Assembly: GCA_002343985.1 (NCBI GenBank)
Contig: DDTB01000024.1
Location: forward strand, 20,182-79,561
DNA from: Chitinophagaceae bacterium UBA2375
GTDB lineage: Bacteria > Bacteroidota > Bacteroidia > Chitinophagales > Chitinophagaceae
Direction of reading: 5' to 3'
Length of the DNA: 59,380 nt
The first letter of the stretch is position 1. Each line of letters opens with the position of its first letter. Shown here one piece after another: positions 9,943 to 18,659 of this stretch. Position numbers and translations under genes: made by a program. Below the pieces are notes generated by a model that saw nothing but the letters and a program-made list of their open reading frames with translations, searched no databases and was not told the DNA's origin.

Positions 9943-10560
9943 ATGTTCGGACCTTTTCGCTATAAAAACCTCCTGCAATATTTTCTGCAGGGATTATTGA
10001 TCCTGGCACCGGTGACCATCACCGCGTATGCCCTGTATTTTATTGTATCCACCATCGACGGATGGATCCCATTGTTCACCTATACAGATGAAAAAGGCGT
10101 GGTGAGGGTGCAGAACTACGGCCTCGGTTTTGTGGTGATCATCATCGCCATCATAACCATTGGGTATGTGAGTTCATTCTTCATCACAGGGCGCATTGTG
10201 AGTTTTATCGACAGCATTTTGCAGCGCACCCCGGGCATCAAACACATCTATTCCACCACCCGCGATTTTTTTGAAGCATTCGCGGGCGACAAAAAGAAGT
10301 TCACCCAAAACGTGCTCGCCAATGTGGATGATAACGATGTCTGGCGCATTGGCTTTATCACCCGGGAAGACATGACCGATTTTGACCTCAAAGACTATGT
10401 GGCCGTGTACATCCCCATGGCTTACAGCGTGGCGGGCAATGTGTATATCATCCCGAGGAACCGCGTGAAACCGATCCAAAATTTCAGCAGCACCCAAACC
10501 ATGAAATTCGCTGTGAGCGGCGGTGTGACTACGTTTGTGGAAGAGGATGCGAAGAAATGA
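9943..10560 (+). CDS. DUF502 family membrane protein
   Basis: A 205-aa protein with two N-terminal membrane segments: about residues 12-35 (FLQGLLILAPVTITAYALYF) and 62-85 (GLGFVVIIIAIITIGYVSSF). A soluble C-terminal domain follows, with the DUF502 pattern (LQRTPGIKHIYSTTRDFFEAF; VYIPMAYSVAGNVYIIP). The family is widespread but its biochemical role is not established. It is divergent from the efflux operon, with 161 bases between the two starts. An ATTACCTTTA segment just upstream could hold a -7 box. Probably a monocistronic gene. Confidence 0.88.
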   Translation: MFGPFRYKNLLQYFLQGLLILAPVTITAYALYFIVSTIDGWIPLFTYTDEKGVVRVQNYGLGFVVIIIAIITIGYVSSFFITGRIVSFIDSILQRTPGIKHIYSTTRDFFEAFAGDKKKFTQNVLANVDDNDVWRIGFITREDMTDFDLKDYVAVYIPMAYSVAGNVYIIPRNRVKPIQNFSSTQTMKFAVSGGVTTFVEEDAKK

Positions 10561-10627
10561 GGAAAAAAACAGGGACGACTGTAGATTCCCACTTTGTGCT
10601 TGCTTAAGCCCGAACTAATTTGCCTGC

Positions 10628-11641
10628 ATGAGGAATTGGTTGGGGTGGATGTTGATGCTTTGCCTGATGATGGGATGGATGGTATTGTCTGCAAAAAAAC
10701 GCTTGCCTGACGGGTATCCGCCATCTCCCGATTGGGGATTCTATGGCCACCGGCAGATTAATTTTCTTTCCGTTTTCTTACTCCCGCCGGAGATGCTGGT
10801 TTTCTTCAAACCGAATATCGGTTACCTCAGTGAACATGCGGTTGACCCGGATAAACGCAGGTACCTGGTACCGGATGAAGGGCCGAGGCATTATATTGAC
10901 TTAGACCGTTACGGCGCTTATCCATACAAGGCCCTGCCCCGGAAATGGCAGGATGCTGTAAACAAGTACACGGAAGACAGCTTGAAAAAACATGGCATCG
11001 TACCCTGGCATGTGCAGGTCATGCAGGCAAGGCTCACCCGGGCTTTCCGCGAAAAAGACGCTTCCCGAATCCTGAAATACGCCGCGGATATCGGCCATTA
11101 TATTGCAGACGCGCATGTGCCTTTGCATACATCCAGCAACCACAACGGACAGTACACTGACCAGAAAGGGATCCATGGTTTCTGGGAGAGCCGCATCCCG
11201 GAACTCCTCGCCGAACAATCATTCGACCTGCTCAACGGCCATGCCCAATACATTGATGACCCGGGTGCATTTATCTGGGACCGTGTGCTGGAAAGCGCCA
11301 TCGCCGCCGATTCGGTGCTGAGTATCGAAAAATCATTATCGGCCCGATACCCGTCCGATCGGCGTTACGCTTTTGAAAACCGCAACGGCGTACTGGTAAA
11401 ACAATATTCCAGCGCCTATACCCTGGCTTATCACGATTTATTGAATGGGATGGTGGAACGAAGAATGCGGCAGGCCATTCACAGTGTGGCCAGTTTCTGG
11501 TACACCGCCTGGATTAACGCCGGGCAGCCCCGTTTAGACGGATTGGCCGGCAGTTTCAGCCCGGAAGACTCCACAGCGTTCAAAACCCTGAACGAAGCCT
11601 GGCGGTCGGGCAGGCAGATGCTGGGCAGGCCGGAGGATTAA
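10628..11641 (+). CDS. Secreted zinc-dependent phospholipase C / P1-nuclease-like protein
   Basis: A 337-aa protein with a hydrophobic N-terminus (residues 4-22) and a mature region opening with WGFYGHRQIN, the Trp/His pattern that begins the trinuclear zinc site of the S1/P1 nuclease and zinc phospholipase C superfamily. Further likely ligands are ADIGHYIADAHVPLHTSSNHNG (His and Asp, near residues 155-176) and HGFWESRIPE (His/Glu, near 187). It is hydrolase-like and probably acts on phosphodiesters or phospholipids in the periplasm. Sequence does not separate nuclease from phospholipase activity. Its upstream neighbour ends 67 bases before it. Confidence 0.8.
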   Translation: MRNWLGWMLMLCLMMGWMVLSAKKRLPDGYPPSPDWGFYGHRQINFLSVFLLPPEMLVFFKPNIGYLSEHAVDPDKRRYLVPDEGPRHYIDLDRYGAYPYKALPRKWQDAVNKYTEDSLKKHGIVPWHVQVMQARLTRAFREKDASRILKYAADIGHYIADAHVPLHTSSNHNGQYTDQKGIHGFWESRIPELLAEQSFDLLNGHAQYIDDPGAFIWDRVLESAIAADSVLSIEKSLSARYPSDRRYAFENRNGVLVKQYSSAYTLAYHDLLNGMVERRMRQAIHSVASFWYTAWINAGQPRLDGLAGSFSPEDSTAFKTLNEAWRSGRQMLGRPED

Positions 11642-11725
11642 AGCGGATGTACCACGCGATATCCCTTACCGGTTAGACGATCGCCGCACCGGAAGGTTTA
11701 ACCGGTTCACCCCTCATTAATTTCG

Positions 11726-11733
11726 TACATTTG
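11726..11733 (+). promoter_or_regulatory. serC: Possible -7 box of the serC promoter
   Basis: TACATTTG fits the Bacteroidota -7 consensus TAnnTTTG and lies 44 bases upstream of the preferred serC start. No convincing -33 TTTG box is seen at 19-21 bases, so the assignment rests on the -7 box alone. Confidence 0.4.
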
Positions 11734-11777
11734 CAGCCTGAATTTTAGCACTGATGTCCCTGACCGAACTGTCTGCC

Positions 11778-12848
11778 ATGACCAAACATAATTTCAACGC
11801 CGGGCCTTCCATACTTCCCCGAACCGTATTTGAACAAGCCGCGGCCGCGGTGCTCGACTATAACCACACGGGTTTATCGATCCTCGAAACAGGCCACCGC
11901 ACCGCCGCTTTCACAGAGATCATGGAGGAAGCCCGCGCATTAGTTAAGGAATTGATGGGGCTTGATGAAGATCATGAAGTGCTTTTTTTACATGGCGGCG
12001 CATCTACGCAATTCATGCAGGTACCCATGAACCTGCTCGATAACAAAGAATGCGCGGCATACGCCGATACGGGCGTCTGGAGCGGCAAAGCCATCAAGGA
12101 AGCGAAATTGTTCGGCAATGTGGAAGTGGTATGCAGCTCAAAAGACAGGAACTACGCGTATATCCCAAAAGATTTCGCGGTGCCCAACGACGCGAAATAC
12201 CTGCACATCACCACCAATAACACCATTTACGGTACGCAGTGGAAACAAATCCCGCATACCAGCAATGTTCTGGTGGCCGATATGAGCAGCGATATCCTCA
12301 GCCGCAGGTTGAAGTTTAACCAGTTTGGACTGATTTATGCCGGGGTGCAAAAAAACATCGGGCCGGCCGGCACCACCCTTGTCGTGGTAAACCCCCGCAT
12401 CCTGGGTAAGGTGAAGCGCGCATTGCCAACGATGATGGACTACCGTAACCATATCCGCGAGGGCAGTATGCTCAATACCCCGCCTGTGTTCGCGGTATAT
12501 GTTTGCCTGCTGAACCTGCGCTGGCTGAAACAGATGGGCGGCGTAGACGCGATGGAGAAACTGAACGCGGAGAAAGCCGCCATGCTATACGCGGAGATCG
12601 ACAGGAACCCATTGTTTCAAGGACAGGTTGACCAGGCAGACCGCAGCCAGATGAATGTATGTTTTGTGGCCAAAGACCCCGCGCATGAACAGCCGTTTTT
12701 GGATCATTGCAGGGAATACGGCATCACGGGTATTAAGGGGCACAGGCTCTCCGGGGGTTTCAGGGCATCATTGTACAATGCCCTGTCATTAAGCAGTGTG
12801 GAAGTGCTGACCGAAGCCATGCGCAGTTTTGAAGAAAAAATGATGTAA
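11778..12848 (+). CDS. serC: Phosphoserine aminotransferase
   Basis: PLP enzyme of serine biosynthesis (3-phosphohydroxypyruvate plus glutamate to phosphoserine), which can also serve pyridoxal phosphate synthesis. The ATG at 11778 gives MTKHNFNAGPSILP, the family's usual N-terminus; the ATG at 11754 would add eight non-conserved residues. Length 356 aa is standard. Motifs: FLHGGASTQF near residue 70, and the PLP lysine in IYAGVQKNIGPAG near 190. The C-terminus has GHRLSGGFRASLYNA. It is followed by a DUF1015 gene, a pairing often seen in Bacteroidota. serA is not in the window. Confidence 0.95.
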   Translation: MTKHNFNAGPSILPRTVFEQAAAAVLDYNHTGLSILETGHRTAAFTEIMEEARALVKELMGLDEDHEVLFLHGGASTQFMQVPMNLLDNKECAAYADTGVWSGKAIKEAKLFGNVEVVCSSKDRNYAYIPKDFAVPNDAKYLHITTNNTIYGTQWKQIPHTSNVLVADMSSDILSRRLKFNQFGLIYAGVQKNIGPAGTTLVVVNPRILGKVKRALPTMMDYRNHIREGSMLNTPPVFAVYVCLLNLRWLKQMGGVDAMEKLNAEKAAMLYAEIDRNPLFQGQVDQADRSQMNVCFVAKDPAHEQPFLDHCREYGITGIKGHRLSGGFRASLYNALSLSSVEVLTEAMRSFEEKMM

Positions 12849-12893
12849 GCATTTGTTTTGAATCATCAAAAAATAAGGTTGTGCAACAAGCTT

Positions 12894-12901
12894 TACATTT
12901 G
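12894..12901 (+). promoter_or_regulatory. Possible -7 box upstream of the DUF1015 gene
   Basis: A second TACATTTG box, 32 bases before the DUF1015 start codon. It suggests this gene can be transcribed separately from serC. No clear -33 partner is visible. Confidence 0.4.
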
Positions 12902-12933
12902 CCATCCTGTTTATTAAGGTTTATATAAGTAAC

Positions 12934-14163
12934 ATGATCACAATCACTCCTTTCAGGGCATTGAGGCCCGAAGCGCAATTAGCCAAACAAGTGGCATCCA
13001 GGCCATATGATGTGCTGAACAGCCGCGAGGCCAAAGTGGAAGCGCAGGGAAACCCGAACTCTTTCCTGCATATCACCAAGAGCGAAATTGACCTTCCCGA
13101 AACGGTTGACATCCATGCACAGCAGGTGTATGAGAAGGCCAAGGAAAACCTGGACGCTTTCATCAGCCGCAAAGTGCTGTTCCGCGAAAGCAAACCCTGC
13201 TACTATATATACAGGTTGAAGATGAATGGCAGGAGCCAGACCGGTTTGGTTTGTGGCAGTTCCGTAGCGGATTACGAAAACGACCTGATCAAAAAACATG
13301 AATTCACCCGCCCGGAGAAAGAACAGGACCGCATCAACCATATCAAAACCACCGGCGCGCAAACCGGCAACGTATTCCTGGCGTATAAAAATGTGGATGC
13401 CATCGATACATTAATCGGCAAGTGGACATCGGAAAAAAACCCGCAGTACGATTTTGTAGCCGATGACGATGTGCAACACAGCATCTGGATTGTTAACGAC
13501 GACCAGGTGATTGAACAGATCAGCCGCCTGTTCAAAGAACAAGTACCATGCAGTTATATCGCCGACGGCCACCACCGCGCCGCATCCGCCGCCAAAGTAA
13601 AACAGGCGCTGGGAAAGGCCGCCACCGCAAACGCCGATTATTTCCTCACCACCCTATTCCCTTCCAACCAACTGGAGATCATGGATTACAACCGGGTGTT
13701 GAAAGACCTGAACGGCATGACGGAAGCGGAGCTGCTGGAAAAAGTAAAAACGAATTTTGATGTGGAAGCCCGCGACGCGGCGTACAGGCCCGAAGCCCTG
13801 CACCAGTTTGGCATGTACCTCAATAAAAAATGGTACAAGCTTTCTGCTAAAGCAGGCAGCTTTGCCCAAGACCCGATTTCGGTGCTGGATGTGAGCATCC
13901 TGCAGAACAACCTGCTCGATCCATTACTGGGCATCAAGGACCAGCGCACCGATAAGCGCATTGATTTTGTGGGCGGCATCCGTGGTTTGGCGGAGCTGGA
14001 ACGCAGGGTTGATAGTGCTGAAATGGCGCTCGCCTTCAGCCTCTACCCGGTGAGCATCCAACAATTATTTGATGTGGCCGACAGCGGCGAAGTGATGCCA
14101 CCCAAAAGCACCTGGTTCGAACCCAAGCTGCGCGACGGCCTGCTGACCCATTTGATTGATTAA
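12934..14163 (+). CDS. DUF1015 family protein (SerC-linked, function unknown)
   Basis: A 409-aa soluble protein. It begins with the family pattern PFRALRP and then RPYDVLNSREAK. A conserved central motif, SYIADGHHRAASA (near residues 205-217), contains a His pair that could be catalytic or metal-binding. The family is common next to serA/serC in Bacteroidota and Firmicutes and is suspected of a role in serine or amino-acid metabolism, but no activity is established. It follows serC by 85 bases and ends at a strong terminator. Confidence 0.88.
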   Translation: MITITPFRALRPEAQLAKQVASRPYDVLNSREAKVEAQGNPNSFLHITKSEIDLPETVDIHAQQVYEKAKENLDAFISRKVLFRESKPCYYIYRLKMNGRSQTGLVCGSSVADYENDLIKKHEFTRPEKEQDRINHIKTTGAQTGNVFLAYKNVDAIDTLIGKWTSEKNPQYDFVADDDVQHSIWIVNDDQVIEQISRLFKEQVPCSYIADGHHRAASAAKVKQALGKAATANADYFLTTLFPSNQLEIMDYNRVLKDLNGMTEAELLEKVKTNFDVEARDAAYRPEALHQFGMYLNKKWYKLSAKAGSFAQDPISVLDVSILQNNLLDPLLGIKDQRTDKRIDFVGGIRGLAELERRVDSAEMALAFSLYPVSIQQLFDVADSGEVMPPKSTWFEPKLRDGLLTHLID

Positions 14164-14186
14164 TCATTACACATCAACTTATATGT

Positions 14187-14217
14187 AAAGAGGCATGCAT
14201 TCCATGCCTCTTTTTTA
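14187..14217 (+). terminator. Rho-independent terminator after the serC-DUF1015 unit
   Basis: An 11-bp perfect stem (AAAGAGGCATG at 14187-14197 with CATGCCTCTTT at 14203-14213) has a 5-nt loop and a T6 run. The next gene starts only 12 bases beyond, so its promoter must overlap the hairpin or transcription must read through. Confidence 0.85.
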
Positions 14218-14228
14218 TCTTTACCCCG

Positions 14229-15254
14229 ATGAAGAAACTAATCCTATTTTCTTTCCTGCTGCTGGCCCTTACTAACGGTCACGCGCAACCGCAAACGCCG
14301 GCCCAGTGCCACGAATCCGCGAAAGCCTATATGCGCCAGGGCGATTATGCCAATGCCATCCTGTTGCTGCAGCGTTGCCAGGAGCTCGACCCGGGGAATA
14401 TCGCTTATGGTAAAGACATCGCTTTATCGCATTTTTTCAGGAAAGACAACAGGCAGGCTTTGGAAACCATCAAACCATTGCTCGACCACGCCGATGCGGA
14501 TGACCAGTGTTACCAGATCGCGGGATATGTGTACAAAGACATGGGCGAAGCGAAGGAATGCGAGAAACTGTTCCGCAAGGGTTTGAAACGGTTCCCGAAA
14601 AGCGGCGCCCTATACAGCGACCTTGGGGAATTGCTGATGGCAAGGCAGGATTATGAAGCCATCGAACTTTGGGAAAAGGGTATTGAACAGGACCCTTCGT
14701 ACGCGCGCAACTATTATCATGCCAGCCGGTTTTATTACCTCAGCACCGACAGGGTCTGGAGCCTGATTTACGGCGAAATGTTTGTGAACATGGAGCCCCA
14801 GCACAGCAACAGCGTGGAGATCAAACAGATTTTACTCGACGGGTATAAAAAGTTCTTCACGGCCGATACCAAAGAAAAAGGGCGCAGGAAACCACAGGGC
14901 TTCGCGGCAAGATTCAGCGAAACACTGAGAAAACAAGCGCCCATCGCCGCCAGGGGGATCAACCCCGAAACACTCACCATGATCCGCGCCCGCTTTATCC
15001 TCGACTGGAAACCGTTTACGCATCCGCCCGTACGGTTGTTTGAGCACCAGCAACAACTCATGCGCGAAGGATTGTTTGATGCTTACAACCAATGGTTATT
15101 TGGCCCGGCGCATAACCTGCAGGCATACCAACAATGGATAACAACCCACAAAGAACCTTATGAGGCATTCCGGCAGTTGCAGCAAAGCCAGGTATTTAAA
15201 GTTCCGCAGGGGCAGTATTTGCCAAAGTACAACGTAGCCCGGCTGAAAAATTAA
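14229..15254 (+). CDS. Secreted tetratricopeptide repeat protein
   Basis: A 341-aa protein with a signal peptide (MKKLILFSFLLLALTNGHAQ) followed by TPR-like helical pairs between about residues 25 and 190 (e.g. AKAYMRQGDYANAILLLQRC, ALYSDLGELLMARQDYEAIEL). The C-terminal third has no recognisable domain. TPR proteins act as scaffolds, so the partner is unknown. It is isolated by a terminator on its upstream side; a 2TM gene follows 59 bases downstream. Confidence 0.8.
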   Translation: MKKLILFSFLLLALTNGHAQPQTPAQCHESAKAYMRQGDYANAILLLQRCQELDPGNIAYGKDIALSHFFRKDNRQALETIKPLLDHADADDQCYQIAGYVYKDMGEAKECEKLFRKGLKRFPKSGALYSDLGELLMARQDYEAIELWEKGIEQDPSYARNYYHASRFYYLSTDRVWSLIYGEMFVNMEPQHSNSVEIKQILLDGYKKFFTADTKEKGRRKPQGFAARFSETLRKQAPIAARGINPETLTMIRARFILDWKPFTHPPVRLFEHQQQLMREGLFDAYNQWLFGPAHNLQAYQQWITTHKEPYEAFRQLQQSQVFKVPQGQYLPKYNVARLKN

Positions 15255-15313
15255 GGCCTGTTTCCAAGCTTATTTGATTTTTACTTAAATTGGGTTGACC
15301 AAAAACGTTGACC

Positions 15314-15598
15314 ATGGAAGAACCCAGGGATGAAAAATTATGGGCAATGGCCAAAAAGCGCGCCGATTTTCAACGCAGCCTGGCTTCATACTTTATTGTA
15401 AATGCCTTTTTGTGGCTGATTTGGTGGTTTTCGAGCGGCAGGCATGGTACGGGCGACAGGATCCCATGGCCTGTTTGGCCCATGCTGGGATGGGGCATCG
15501 GCATCATCTTCCAATACCTCAATGCTTATGGCGGCAGCCGCACCGACCTGGTAGAAAAGGAATACGAAAAACTGAAAAATAAATCATCCAATCGCTGA
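15314..15598 (+). CDS. Small 2TM-domain membrane protein
   Basis: A 94-aa protein with the 2TM-domain layout: a charged N-terminal helix (ARKRADFQ-like: AKKRADFQRSLASYFIVNAF), TM1 at about 25-42 (FIVNAFLWLIWWF), a Pro-rich link, TM2 at about 55-72 (WPMLGWGIGIIFQYLNAY), and a charged tail (EKEYEKLKNK). In Bacteroidota this domain occurs alone or next to LytTR and sensor proteins; its function is unknown. The ATG at 15314 is used rather than the TTG at 15308. It sits 15 bases before the acyl-CoA ligase, likely co-transcribed with it. Confidence 0.85.
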   Translation: MEEPRDEKLWAMAKKRADFQRSLASYFIVNAFLWLIWWFSSGRHGTGDRIPWPVWPMLGWGIGIIFQYLNAYGGSRTDLVEKEYEKLKNKSSNR

Positions 15599-15613
15599 CC
15601 TAAATAAAACTTC

Positions 15614-17407
15614 ATGCACGATCAAGCCAGGATTTTCGACTTCTTAAGTGACCAGCTCCGCAGGTTCCCCAAGGATGATATGCTTTGCGCGAAAGAAAAC
15701 GGGCAGTGGGTCAAGTACAGCACGGCTTCCGTGTCGGAAAAAACCGAACAGCTCGCGGCGGCACTCCTCAAACTGGGGTTAAGCGGGCACGACATGACCG
15801 TAGAGTGCCAGGATAAGATCGCCATCATCTCCCGCAACCGCCCGGAATGGTTGGTATTGGATATCGCCTGCCAGAAAGCGGGCGTCCTCCTTTGTCCCAT
15901 CTATCCCACCACCAATGTCAACGAACTGGAATTTATTTTCAACGACGCGGCCATCAAATATGTATTTGTGAGCGGACAGGATATCCTCGATAAAGTGAAT
16001 GATATCCGCCCGAAAGTGCCCAGCCTGATCAACATTTACAGTTTCGATCAGCTGCCCAATGTTGACCATTGGCATAAATTATTTGAATCGGTGAACGCAG
16101 AAGAAGTATCTGCCGCACGAACTGTAGCCGATGGCATCCGCCCCGACCATTGCGCCACCATCATCTACACATCAGGCACCACCGGCACGCCAAAAGGCGT
16201 AATGCTCAGTCACCGCAACTTGGTCAGTAACGTCATCAATGCAAGAAAAACATTTCCATTCAACGAAAACCCTTCGGCAAAAGCCCTGAGCTTCCTGCCC
16301 CTGAACCATATTTTCGAAAGGATGGTGTCGTACATCTATATCTCCACCGGCATATCCATTTATTACGCGGAGAGCCTGGAAACAATCGGCGAAAACCTGA
16401 AGGAAGTGAAGCCTACGCTCTTCACCACAGTACCGAGGCTGTTGGAAAAAGTGTACGATAAGATTATGGCCAAAGGCGCGGAACTCACAGGTATCAAGAA
16501 GAAATTATTTTATTGGGCCGTGGGGCTTGCCGAGCAATACGACAATATTCAATCGGGTGGGTTGTTTTACAATATCCAACTCAATATCGCCAACAAAATC
16601 ATTTTCAGTAAATGGCGCGAAGCGCTGGGCAACAATATAGAATGCATCATCACCGGTGGCGCTGCCTGCCAGGTGAAACTGCTGCGCATTTTCAATGCCG
16701 CGCGGATCCCCATTTTTGAAGGATATGGCCCAACAGAAAACAGCCCGGTGATCAGTGTGAACTGCCGTAAGCCAGGCGGCACTAAAATTGGGACGGTGGG
16801 ATTGGTGATAGAAGGACAGGAAGTGAAACTGGAACCCGATGGGGAAATATGCGTGAAAGGCCCGAGCGTGATGATGGGTTATTACAAGAGGCCCGACCTC
16901 ACCGCCGAAGCCATCATCGACGGTTGGTTGCACACGGGCGATATTGGTTTGTTTGAAGACGGTAAATACCTGAAAATCACAGACAGGAAGAAGGAGCTCT
17001 TCAAAACCAGCGGTGGCAAATATGTGGCGCCGCAAGCCATTGAAAACAAACTCAAGGAATCGCCATTTGTGGAACAGATCATGGTGGTGGGCGCCGACCG
17101 TAAGTTTGTAGGCGCGCTGATTGTGCCTTCGATGCCAAACCTGAAAGAATGGATGCGCCTGAAAAGCATTCCATTCACAACCACGGAAGACGCTTTACAT
17201 CATCCGGAAGTACTGAAATTATACCAGCAATTGGTGGAATCGTTCAATACCTTTTTCAACCATGTAGAGCAGATCAAAAAGTTTGAATTACTGCCGCAGG
17301 AATGGAGTGTGGATACGGGTGAACTCACGCCAAAACTGAGCATGAAGCGGAAAGTGATTATGGAGAAGTATAAAGATTCGGTGGAACGGATTTACAGCAA
17401 CTCATAA
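15614..17407 (+). CDS. Long-chain fatty acid-CoA ligase (AMP-forming)
   Basis: ANL-superfamily enzyme of 597 aa that activates fatty acids to acyl-CoA via an acyl-adenylate, for lipid synthesis or beta-oxidation; expected at the inner face of the membrane. Motifs: P-loop-like TIIYTSGTTGTPKGVMLSHRNL (about residues 180-200), the EGYGPTENSPVIS A5 motif (about 370), GWLHTGDIG (about 437) and the hinge ITDRKKELFKTSGGKYVAP (about 455). The class is the FAA1/FadD15-like 'long' group. Preceded at 15 bases by the 2TM gene and closed by a terminator. Confidence 0.93.
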   Translation: MHDQARIFDFLSDQLRRFPKDDMLCAKENGQWVKYSTASVSEKTEQLAAALLKLGLSGHDMTVECQDKIAIISRNRPEWLVLDIACQKAGVLLCPIYPTTNVNELEFIFNDAAIKYVFVSGQDILDKVNDIRPKVPSLINIYSFDQLPNVDHWHKLFESVNAEEVSAARTVADGIRPDHCATIIYTSGTTGTPKGVMLSHRNLVSNVINARKTFPFNENPSAKALSFLPLNHIFERMVSYIYISTGISIYYAESLETIGENLKEVKPTLFTTVPRLLEKVYDKIMAKGAELTGIKKKLFYWAVGLAEQYDNIQSGGLFYNIQLNIANKIIFSKWREALGNNIECIITGGAACQVKLLRIFNAARIPIFEGYGPTENSPVISVNCRKPGGTKIGTVGLVIEGQEVKLEPDGEICVKGPSVMMGYYKRPDLTAEAIIDGWLHTGDIGLFEDGKYLKITDRKKELFKTSGGKYVAPQAIENKLKESPFVEQIMVVGADRKFVGALIVPSMPNLKEWMRLKSIPFTTTEDALHHPEVLKLYQQLVESFNTFFNHVEQIKKFELLPQEWSVDTGELTPKLSMKRKVIMEKYKDSVERIYSNS

Positions 17408-17414
17408 AAAAAAG

Positions 17415-17445
17415 AAAACCGGTAGTATGATCTACCGGTTTTTTC
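17415..17445. terminator. Rho-independent terminator after the acyl-CoA ligase
   Basis: An 11-bp perfect stem (AAAACCGGTAG at 17415-17425 with CTACCGGTTTT at 17432-17442), 6-nt loop, A-rich upstream flank and a T-run downstream. It could act in both directions and also end the minus-strand receiver transcript. Confidence 0.85.
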
Positions 17446-17534
17446 ATGACTGTGTCATGCTAAGGATTTGGAATCTGATCTTTGGGGGTCCTTCATAGCT
17501 TTAGATCAACGGTCGCTTCAGTTCTTCATAGTTT

Positions 17535-17933
17535 TCAATGCGATGGATATGCCACGGATGCATCGTTACCAATGATCCTGTTTATCAGTTCAAATTCTCC
17601 GGATTTATCGATGAAGTAATCTGCGCCAAGCTCGTAGCTTCTTTGGCGGTAGACTTCACCCGACAAATTGGTGAGTATCATTGTGCGGGTATTGGGATGA
17701 TGAGCTTTGATAAAAGCCAGCAAATCAAATCCGCTTTTCCCCGGCAGGGCGATTTCCAAAAGAACTATTTCCGGTTGATGAGTGGCCATCACTGCCAGCG
17801 CTTCTTCAAAACCCCTGGCGGTGAAAATCTCTGAGATGCTGTCCACTTCATGGAGCAATCCCCTCATCCTGTCTAGAACTATGTCTGAACCATCCACAAC
17901 CAGAACCTTTTTGCGGTTGTTTACGGATGTCAT
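17535..17933 (-). CDS. Stand-alone atypical response-regulator receiver (Asp to Glu at the phosphorylation site)
   Basis: A 132-aa single receiver domain with no output domain. The ATG at 17933 is used because the longer reading starts with TTG. The fold is intact (KKVLVVDGSDIVLDRM at the start; MILTNLSG with the conserved Thr; DYFIDKSGEFE with the conserved Lys). However, the phospho-acceptor position reads VLLEIALPGKSG, so Glu60 (codon at 17754-17756) replaces Asp. The second acidic residue of the usual VDD pair is Gly15. It probably cannot be phosphorylated normally and may be locked in an active-like state or sense by binding. It lies 96 bases downstream of the NarL-type regulator of the adjacent two-component system. 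Confidence 0.85.
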   Translation of the reverse strand: MTSVNNRKKVLVVDGSDIVLDRMRGLLHEVDSISEIFTARGFEEALAVMATHQPEIVLLEIALPGKSGFDLLAFIKAHHPNTRTMILTNLSGEVYRQRSYELGADYFIDKSGEFELINRIIGNDASVAYPSH

Positions 17934-18029
17934 GAGTTCGGAATTTAGGTGCAAGTTAAAATCATGCCGCTGGCCGGCTTGTAGTGAAGGAAAGCGAATT
18001 CATGTAGTATGAAATACGACATGCGGGGA

Positions 18030-18659
18030 TTAAATCAACTTATGCTCAATGCAATACAGCGTAAGTTCGGCATTGCTTTTCATGCCCATTTTTGCCATGA
18101 TGCGGGCGCGGTAAGTGCTAACGGTGGTGACGCTGAGGAAAAGGGTTTCGGCAATTTCGGAAACGGATTTGCCGGATGCCAGCATTTTGAAGACACTGAA
18201 TTCACGGTCAGATAAATTTTCGTGTGCCGGCCGGCCTGAATCCTGGTCGAATACGGAAGCCAGTTTTTCGGCGATGGAAGCCGTAATATATTTTTTGCCC
18301 AGCATAACACGTTGTACGGCGTTCACCAGTTCATCGGGGGCCATGTCTTTACTCAGGTAGCCCGATGCCCCGGCTTTGAGCACCCGCAGGGCGTATTGTT
18401 CCTCGGGATGGATGCTGAGGATGAGCACCGGTAAATTGGGGCTGATCTGTTTGATCTGTTGCAGGGCTTCGAGCCCGCTCCGGCCTGGCATCGATAAATC
18501 GCTGATCACCACATTGAAATCACCCTGCATGATCCTGCGCACCATTTCTTCGGCATCGGGCACTTCTTCAATATGGGCATTGGGAAACCCTTCCAGCAAT
18601 ATCTGCCGGAGTCCTTTCCGCACCACACTGTGGTCATCCGCAATTAAAATCCTCATCAT
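18030..18659 (-). CDS. NarL/FixJ-family response regulator
   Basis: DNA-binding response regulator of 209 aa. The receiver domain (about 1-120) has the acidic pair in LIADDHSVV and the phospho-acceptor Asp54 in VVISDLSMPGRSG, with Lys in GYLSKDMAPDE. The C-terminal LuxR-type HTH is LSDREFSVFKMLASGKSVSEIAE...TYRARIMAKM (about 148-200). The start overlaps the kinase stop by four bases (ATGA), so it is almost certainly the partner of the kinase encoded immediately upstream. Target genes are not known. Confidence 0.94.
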   Translation of the reverse strand: MMRILIADDHSVVRKGLRQILLEGFPNAHIEEVPDAEEMVRRIMQGDFNVVISDLSMPGRSGLEALQQIKQISPNLPVLILSIHPEEQYALRVLKAGASGYLSKDMAPDELVNAVQRVMLGKKYITASIAEKLASVFDQDSGRPAHENLSDREFSVFKMLASGKSVSEIAETLFLSVTTVSTYRARIMAKMGMKSNAELTLYCIEHKLI

